Shown one piece after another: positions 29,844-32,954 of a stretch of 32,954 nt of DNA (the stretch's first letter is position 1; each line of letters starts with the position of its first letter). The notes below the pieces were generated by a model. It made no database searches. It worked only from the letters and a program-made list of their open reading frames with translations, and was not told the origin of the DNA. Source of the stretch: Massilia sp. GTDB lineage: Bacteria; Pseudomonadota; Gammaproteobacteria; Burkholderiales; Burkholderiaceae_D. Where the stretch lies: assembly GCA_025359245.1 (NCBI GenBank), contig JANYGW010000196.1, positions 1 through 32,954 on the forward strand. Reading direction: 5' to 3'. Both the position numbers and the translations under genes were made by a program.

Positions 29844-31193
29844 ATGTTTCGTTCAAGATGTTTGATCTGGATGTTCGCTTGTGCGGCCGCTACGGCGCAG
29901 ACCATCGATATTACGCCGACCGGCCCCGTGGTCGAAGGCGATCCGGTGGCCATCAGGCTCGCTGGTCTGGCGCCGAACAGCAGCGTGACCGTCAGCGCCG
30001 AGCGCTTGCTGCGCGAGAATGGCAAGGAAGCGTTGTACCGCGCGCAAGCGACATTCGCCGCCGATGCCGCCGGCAAGCTGGACCTGTCCACGGCGAAACC
30101 GGCCAGCGGCACCTATCGCGGCGCGGACATTCATGGCCTGTTCTGGTCAATGGCGCCGAGCGCAAACGCCGTGCCGCCCGGCATGGCGCGCGGACAGCTT
30201 GTGTTTGAAGCGCAAGTGGAAGGCAAGGCGGTCGCCAAGGCGGTGCTGCAGTTGGTCAATACGCTGCCGACCGTGGTCACGGAATCCGTTCCTGGCTTCC
30301 CGGGTGCGGTGTATTCCGCGATACCCGGGCCCGGCAAGCGCCCGGTGCTGATTATCCTGGGCGGCTCGGAAGGCGGCTCCAGCGCGGCCCGCGAGATGGC
30401 ACCCAACTTTGCGGCGCGCGGCTTTGCCGTGTTCGGGCTGCCCTATTATTCGCCCGCTGCCTGGAACAATCCGGTGCGCGAATTACCCAGCCTGCCGCAA
30501 AGCTTCGTCGACATTCCGGTAGACCGGCTGGCGCTGGCAAGGGCCTGGCTCATGACCAGGAAAGATGTCGACGCGAACCGGATCGGTATCCTCGGCTTTT
30601 CCAAGGGCGCCGAGTTTGTCCTGATCGCGGCGAGCAAGATGAAATGGATCAGTTCCGTGGTCGCGATCGTGCCCAGCGATGTCGTCTGGCAGGGCTGGGG
30701 GCCGGACGTGGTGCCGGCAGACAGTGCGCGTTCGTCCTTTTCGTACGAGGGCAAGGCGCTGCCATTCGTGCCCAACAAGGACTTCCTGCAAGAAATGGCC
30801 GGCTTCCAGACTGGAGCGGACGTGCGTTACCGGCGGCCGTACGACAAGGGACGGGCAGCGTTTCCGGCGGCAGCGGTCAGCGCCAGGATCCGGGTGGAAG
30901 ATTTCAAGGGGCCGATGCTGGTGGCCGGCGGTATCGAAGACCAGATGTGGGCGTCCGGCATGATGGCGCAAAATATCGCCGAGCGCAGGGCCGGGGCGAA
31001 GCTGGAGACGGTGGCGCTGATCTACACCGATGCCGGCCACGGCCTCACTGGCAACGGGTGGGTGCCGACGACGCAATACAACGCCGGGCCGTTCAAGACC
31101 GGTGGCACAGCGGAGGCCAATGCCAGGGCGCAAGCCGAAATTTGGCAGACCACGCTGGCCTTCCTGAGCCGCACTTTGGCGCTGCGGCCTTGA
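29844..31193 (+). CDS. Exported BAAT/acyl-CoA thioesterase-like alpha/beta hydrolase
   Basis: A 449-residue protein with a short signal peptide (MFRSRCLIWMFACAAATAQT), a beta-sandwich N-terminal domain like the bile acid-CoA:amino acid N-acyltransferase/thioesterase family (about 20-145), and a BAAT_C/dienelactone-hydrolase-type alpha/beta hydrolase domain. The triad is visible: Ser253 in GFSKGAEF, Asp366 in GGIEDQMW, His399 in DAGHGL. An AAGGA site precedes the ATG by 8 nt. It follows the anti-sigma gene by 14 bp, so it is probably in the sigma operon. Eukaryotic relatives act on acyl-CoA inside cells; export argues for a different ester substrate here, perhaps an antibiotic or lipid. Function beyond 'serine hydrolase' is open. 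Confidence 0.87.
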   Translation: MFRSRCLIWMFACAAATAQTIDITPTGPVVEGDPVAIRLAGLAPNSSVTVSAERLLRENGKEALYRAQATFAADAAGKLDLSTAKPASGTYRGADIHGLFWSMAPSANAVPPGMARGQLVFEAQVEGKAVAKAVLQLVNTLPTVVTESVPGFPGAVYSAIPGPGKRPVLIILGGSEGGSSAAREMAPNFAARGFAVFGLPYYSPAAWNNPVRELPSLPQSFVDIPVDRLALARAWLMTRKDVDANRIGILGFSKGAEFVLIAASKMKWISSVVAIVPSDVVWQGWGPDVVPADSARSSFSYEGKALPFVPNKDFLQEMAGFQTGADVRYRRPYDKGRAAFPAAAVSARIRVEDFKGPMLVAGGIEDQMWASGMMAQNIAERRAGAKLETVALIYTDAGHGLTGNGWVPTTQYNAGPFKTGGTAEANARAQAEIWQTTLAFLSRTLALRP

Positions 31194-31237
31194 TCGGGGC
31201 CTCAACGGTCGGGAAATCATTAATTTGCGCGGAAAAC

Positions 31238-31266
31238 GTGACGTTTTTCGAACGGTGTGCAATAAT
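31238..31266 (+). promoter_or_regulatory. Promoter of tRNA-Val
   Basis: GTGACG (31238-31243) and AATAAT (31261-31266) are separated by exactly 17 bp and lie 12 bp upstream of the mature tRNA. GC-rich bases follow the -10, as in stringently controlled promoters. Confidence 0.6.
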
Positions 31267-31278
31267 ACGCCCCGTTTT

Positions 31279-31353
31279 GGGAGGTTAGCTCAGGGGTAGA
31301 GCACTGCATTCACACTGCAGGGGTCGCAAGTTCGAAACTTGCACTTCCCACCA
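31279..31353 (+). tRNA. tRNA-Val (anticodon CAC)
   Basis: The cloverleaf folds completely. The acceptor GGGAGGT pairs with ACTTCCC (one G-T), the D-stem is GCTC/GAGC, the anticodon stem is CTGCA/TGCAG around loop TTCACAC with anticodon CAC, and the T-stem is GCAAG/CTTGC with loop TTCGAAA. Discriminator A and an encoded CCA end the gene. It reads GTG codons. Confidence 0.97.
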
Positions 31354-31369
31354 AAATTCATTTGTTATC

Positions 31370-31403
31370 AAAGGCTTGCAACTTTGCGTTGCAGGCCTTT
31401 TTT
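31370..31403 (+). terminator. Rho-independent terminator after tRNA-Val
   Basis: A 13-bp stem with one mismatch (AAAGGCTTGCAAC against GTTGCAGGCCTTT), loop TTTGC, followed by a T-run. It begins 17 bp after the tRNA. Confidence 0.85.
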
Positions 31404-31417
31404 ACATTTTAGGCCAA

Positions 31418-31439
31418 AGTACGGAAAAAGTATGGAAAA
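31418..31439 (+). repeat. Tandem 11-bp direct repeat downstream of tRNA-Val
   Basis: AGTACGGAAAA is followed directly by AGTATGGAAAA (one mismatch). Short tandem repeats of this kind beside a tRNA can be integrase arm-binding sites, but no integrase is in the window. The rest of 31440-31580 shows no gene I can support. Confidence 0.5.
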
Positions 31440-31580
31440 CTGATTTCGACTTCAGGTTCCCTTATTCGTACTTTGTGCTCAACGAAAATCCGGGCGGCCG
31501 AGGGCCGAAAATTGAATCGCCAAGTTTCTTCGTCGTGGGTAGAGCGACCGCAGCTTTCGCGACGCTGACAACGCGACCGC

Positions 31581-31605
31581 GTACAATCGGCCAGAAGCCG
31601 ACATT
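31581..31605. repeat. 25-bp dispersed repeat with internal palindrome, copy 1
   Basis: GTACAATCGGCC then AGAAGCCGACATT; it contains the small inverted repeat TCGGC/GCCGA. A second copy with 23 of 25 matching bases is at 32204-32228, in the same orientation, on the other side of the lipoprotein gene. Confidence 0.7.
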
Positions 31606-31629
31606 TTTCCGCGTTTAAAGACCTCAACC

Positions 31630-32130
31630 ATGAGAAACATAATGAAGCCCGGCAATGGATTTAATAGCATGCAAAAAATATATAGATATCTAGTTGTCGC
31701 CTTGTTGGGTGCGGCAACGTTATCTGCCTGCGATGTCCATTTCAAAGCCGGGCATTTCGACGAAGACAAGGTCCAAGCTTTGGCCAGCGTTGATAAATTC
31801 CGCACACTCTATGAAAAACAGGACTACGCGCGGCTTTATGACATGGGTTCTCCCGCGATGAGGGCATCTGTGTCGAAGGAACAATTCACTACAGCGGTCC
31901 AGACCTCGTTTGCCAAATATGGAAAATACAAGTCGTCAGTTCTCGTCGGGTCATCCTGTTTTCCTAACGAAGTCCGATTGGTCTACGACGCTGAGTATGA
32001 GAACATGAAAGTGAGGGAATTAATGACCTGGTCCGTGCCGAACAGTGAGGCCGAGTTGGTGATGTACCAGATTTCTTCGGGCCAAAGTGAATTCCACAAA
32101 GAGTCCCAAGTCGGTTGCCCTGCACCGTGA
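31630..32130 (+). CDS. Small lipoprotein of unknown function
   Basis: A 166-residue product as written from the first ATG; an in-frame ATG at 31669 gives a cleaner leader (MQKIYRYLVVALLGAATLSA then Cys) and may be the true start. The LSAC lipobox predicts a lipid-anchored protein. The mature part ('LASVDKFRTLYEKQDYARLY', MGSPAMRASVSKEQF) loosely resembles small DUF4019/DUF3887-type domains, but I would not assign a family. Two cysteines near the middle and C-terminus could form a disulphide. Codon use is less GC-rich than in the genes left of the tRNA, and the gene is flanked by a 25-bp direct repeat. No clear ribosome site at either start. Confidence 0.7.
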   Translation: MRNIMKPGNGFNSMQKIYRYLVVALLGAATLSACDVHFKAGHFDEDKVQALASVDKFRTLYEKQDYARLYDMGSPAMRASVSKEQFTTAVQTSFAKYGKYKSSVLVGSSCFPNEVRLVYDAEYENMKVRELMTWSVPNSEAELVMYQISSGQSEFHKESQVGCPAP

Positions 32131-32458
32131 CGGGGCTGTCATACTCTTACGGAAATGTCCGATCAGCGGTTCACAGTGCCGGCCCATTGGCCGTTTTGAA
32201 CGTGTACAATCGGCCAAGAGCCGACATTCGCCGCCAGTTCGATTTGAAGCGCGAGGGAGCGCGCAGCCTACTCAACGCAACTCACTGGGTCCGGCAAACT
32301 GACAAATCGGCGATTGCGTATCGCTTTGTTGACCCTGCTGCCTTGCCCCTACCGTCAGCAATCGGGCCAGCGGACTCTCAGCCGGCAACGCTGGGTCGGC
32401 GAGCCCGCCGAAGCGACTCCTGTGGTAGATTGCGATATTGCAAACCGACACCACGATT
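32131..32458. other. Non-coding stretch between lipoprotein and TonB-like genes
   Basis: 328 bases with no gene I can support; the short open frames lack ribosome sites and recognisable protein features. It holds the second copy of the 25-bp repeat (32204-32228). I see no terminator or convincing promoter. Confidence 0.6.
32204..32228. repeat. 25-bp dispersed repeat with internal palindrome, copy 2
   Basis: GTACAATCGGCC then AAGAGCCGACATT, differing from the copy at 31581-31605 only by a GA/AG swap in the centre. Confidence 0.7.
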
Positions 32459-32818
32459 ATGCCGAATTTACTGCCTACTCTGCGAAGCCAGCTCTGCCAC
32501 CTTTTGATACTCACCGCAATGACAGGCGGATCAAGTCAGGCCCTTGCCCAACAAATCGATACAACCGCACCACTCCCACCGGAGGGCTTTAACGAAGAGT
32601 CAGCCGGCTTGCCACCGCTAAGTCCCCCGCCGGTTTCATATTCTTGCGGCAAGCCCGTGTATCCCAAAGACGCATTACGCAATGAGGAGCAAGGAACCGT
32701 CAGCCTGCTCTTTCTTATCGGGACAAACGGCAAAGTATTGGACGCCAAAATCGTCAAATCCAGCGGTTCCCGCTCGTTGGACATTGCGGCCAGGGACGGA
32801 TATCTTAATTGCAAATGA
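32459..32818 (+). CDS. Exported protein with truncated TonB C-terminal-like domain
   Basis: A 119-residue protein with a signal peptide (about residues 1-31, ending ALA) and a short Pro-rich linker. The segment 'KPVYPKDALRNEEQGTVSLL' followed by 'FLIGTNGKVLDAKIVKSSG' and SRSLDIAARDGYLNCK is the first two thirds of a TonB C-terminal domain (energy-transducer or TonB-like secreted type). The usual last 25-30 residues, with the FKP-type strand and C-terminal aromatic, are missing because a TGA follows directly. No other frame downstream restores them. It may be a degraded gene or a naturally short variant. No TM anchor of true TonB is present beyond the signal. The remaining 136 bases of the window show nothing I can assign. 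Confidence 0.65.
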   Translation: MPNLLPTLRSQLCHLLILTAMTGGSSQALAQQIDTTAPLPPEGFNEESAGLPPLSPPPVSYSCGKPVYPKDALRNEEQGTVSLLFLIGTNGKVLDAKIVKSSGSRSLDIAARDGYLNCK

Positions 32819-32954
32819 GTATGGTCACTCAAGCTGATGGGTATCGGCGCCGTTTTGATCACGTAGCGCGATGGGCGATGGGGTGACCCCGGCAAGGAAC
32901 TTGAACAAACGCTCCTATTGGGGGAGTCTTAGGTTTCCTACGACTTCAGACTGC

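Noticed and set aside
31376..31618. An 80-codon frame after the tRNA
   Set aside because: It overlaps the tRNA terminator, has no ribosome site and covers a dispersed repeat; no protein feature is recognisable.
31279..32954. A prophage or integrative element
   Set aside because: No integrase, recombinase, phage or conjugation gene is present in the window; only indirect signs exist, so it is kept as a hypothesis, not a feature.

Overview
The window is high-GC, densely coding chromosomal DNA from a Gram-negative bacterium. Gene content suggests a betaproteobacterium, most likely the Oxalobacteraceae (Massilia, Duganella or Janthinobacterium relatives). The pointers are the many cyclic-di-GMP and multidomain signalling proteins, aroC followed by an MFS transporter, a LysR gene divergent from malate synthase, and the gloB/methyltransferase/rnhA/dnaQ neighbourhood. 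The taxonomic call is inference; there is no rRNA to confirm it.

Layout. 1-1449: the 3' part of a serine beta-lactamase-like hydrolase. 1529-9403 (minus): three signalling genes, namely a membrane-anchored, 13-residue-repeat protein ending in a receiver domain, a two-component-type beta-propeller diguanylate cyclase, and a REC-DUF3369-GGDEF-EAL protein. 9626-11874 (plus): aroC and an overlapping MFS transporter. 11925-14514 (plus): a damaged small hypothetical gene, a MerR regulator and an aidB-like acyl-CoA dehydrogenase with a frameshift. 14599-15638: upp and a stand-alone Hpt protein. 15639-16212: a regulatory region with an FNR-like site, then a cold-shock gene with a long leader and a terminator. 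16351-19011: a LysR regulator divergent from aceB with a perfect dyad between them. 19149-25857 (minus): two paralogous periplasmic binding proteins followed by a 1472-residue hybrid kinase. 26002-28804: gloB, then a methyltransferase, rnhA and dnaQ. 28937-31193: an ECF sigma factor, its probable membrane anti-sigma factor and a secreted BAAT-type hydrolase. 31279-31353: tRNA-Val(CAC). 31404-32954: looser, visibly less GC-rich DNA with a lipoprotein gene, repeats and a truncated TonB-like domain.

How it works together. Four of the larger genes belong to phosphorelay or c-di-GMP signalling. The most striking unit is the minus-strand cluster at 19149-25857. Two solute-binding proteins without permease or ATPase are translationally linked to a kinase that carries CHASE8-like sensor, HAMP, kinase, two receivers, an Hpt domain, a third receiver, GGDEF and EAL in one chain. 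I infer a ligand-responsive phosphorelay that ends in c-di-GMP turnover. A family of long inverted repeats occupies all three convergent gene junctions (near 1475, 16314 and 19071), where it probably ends transcription from both sides. An FNR-like site with a well placed -10 element upstream of the cold-shock gene has no coding sequence directly behind it and may drive a small RNA.
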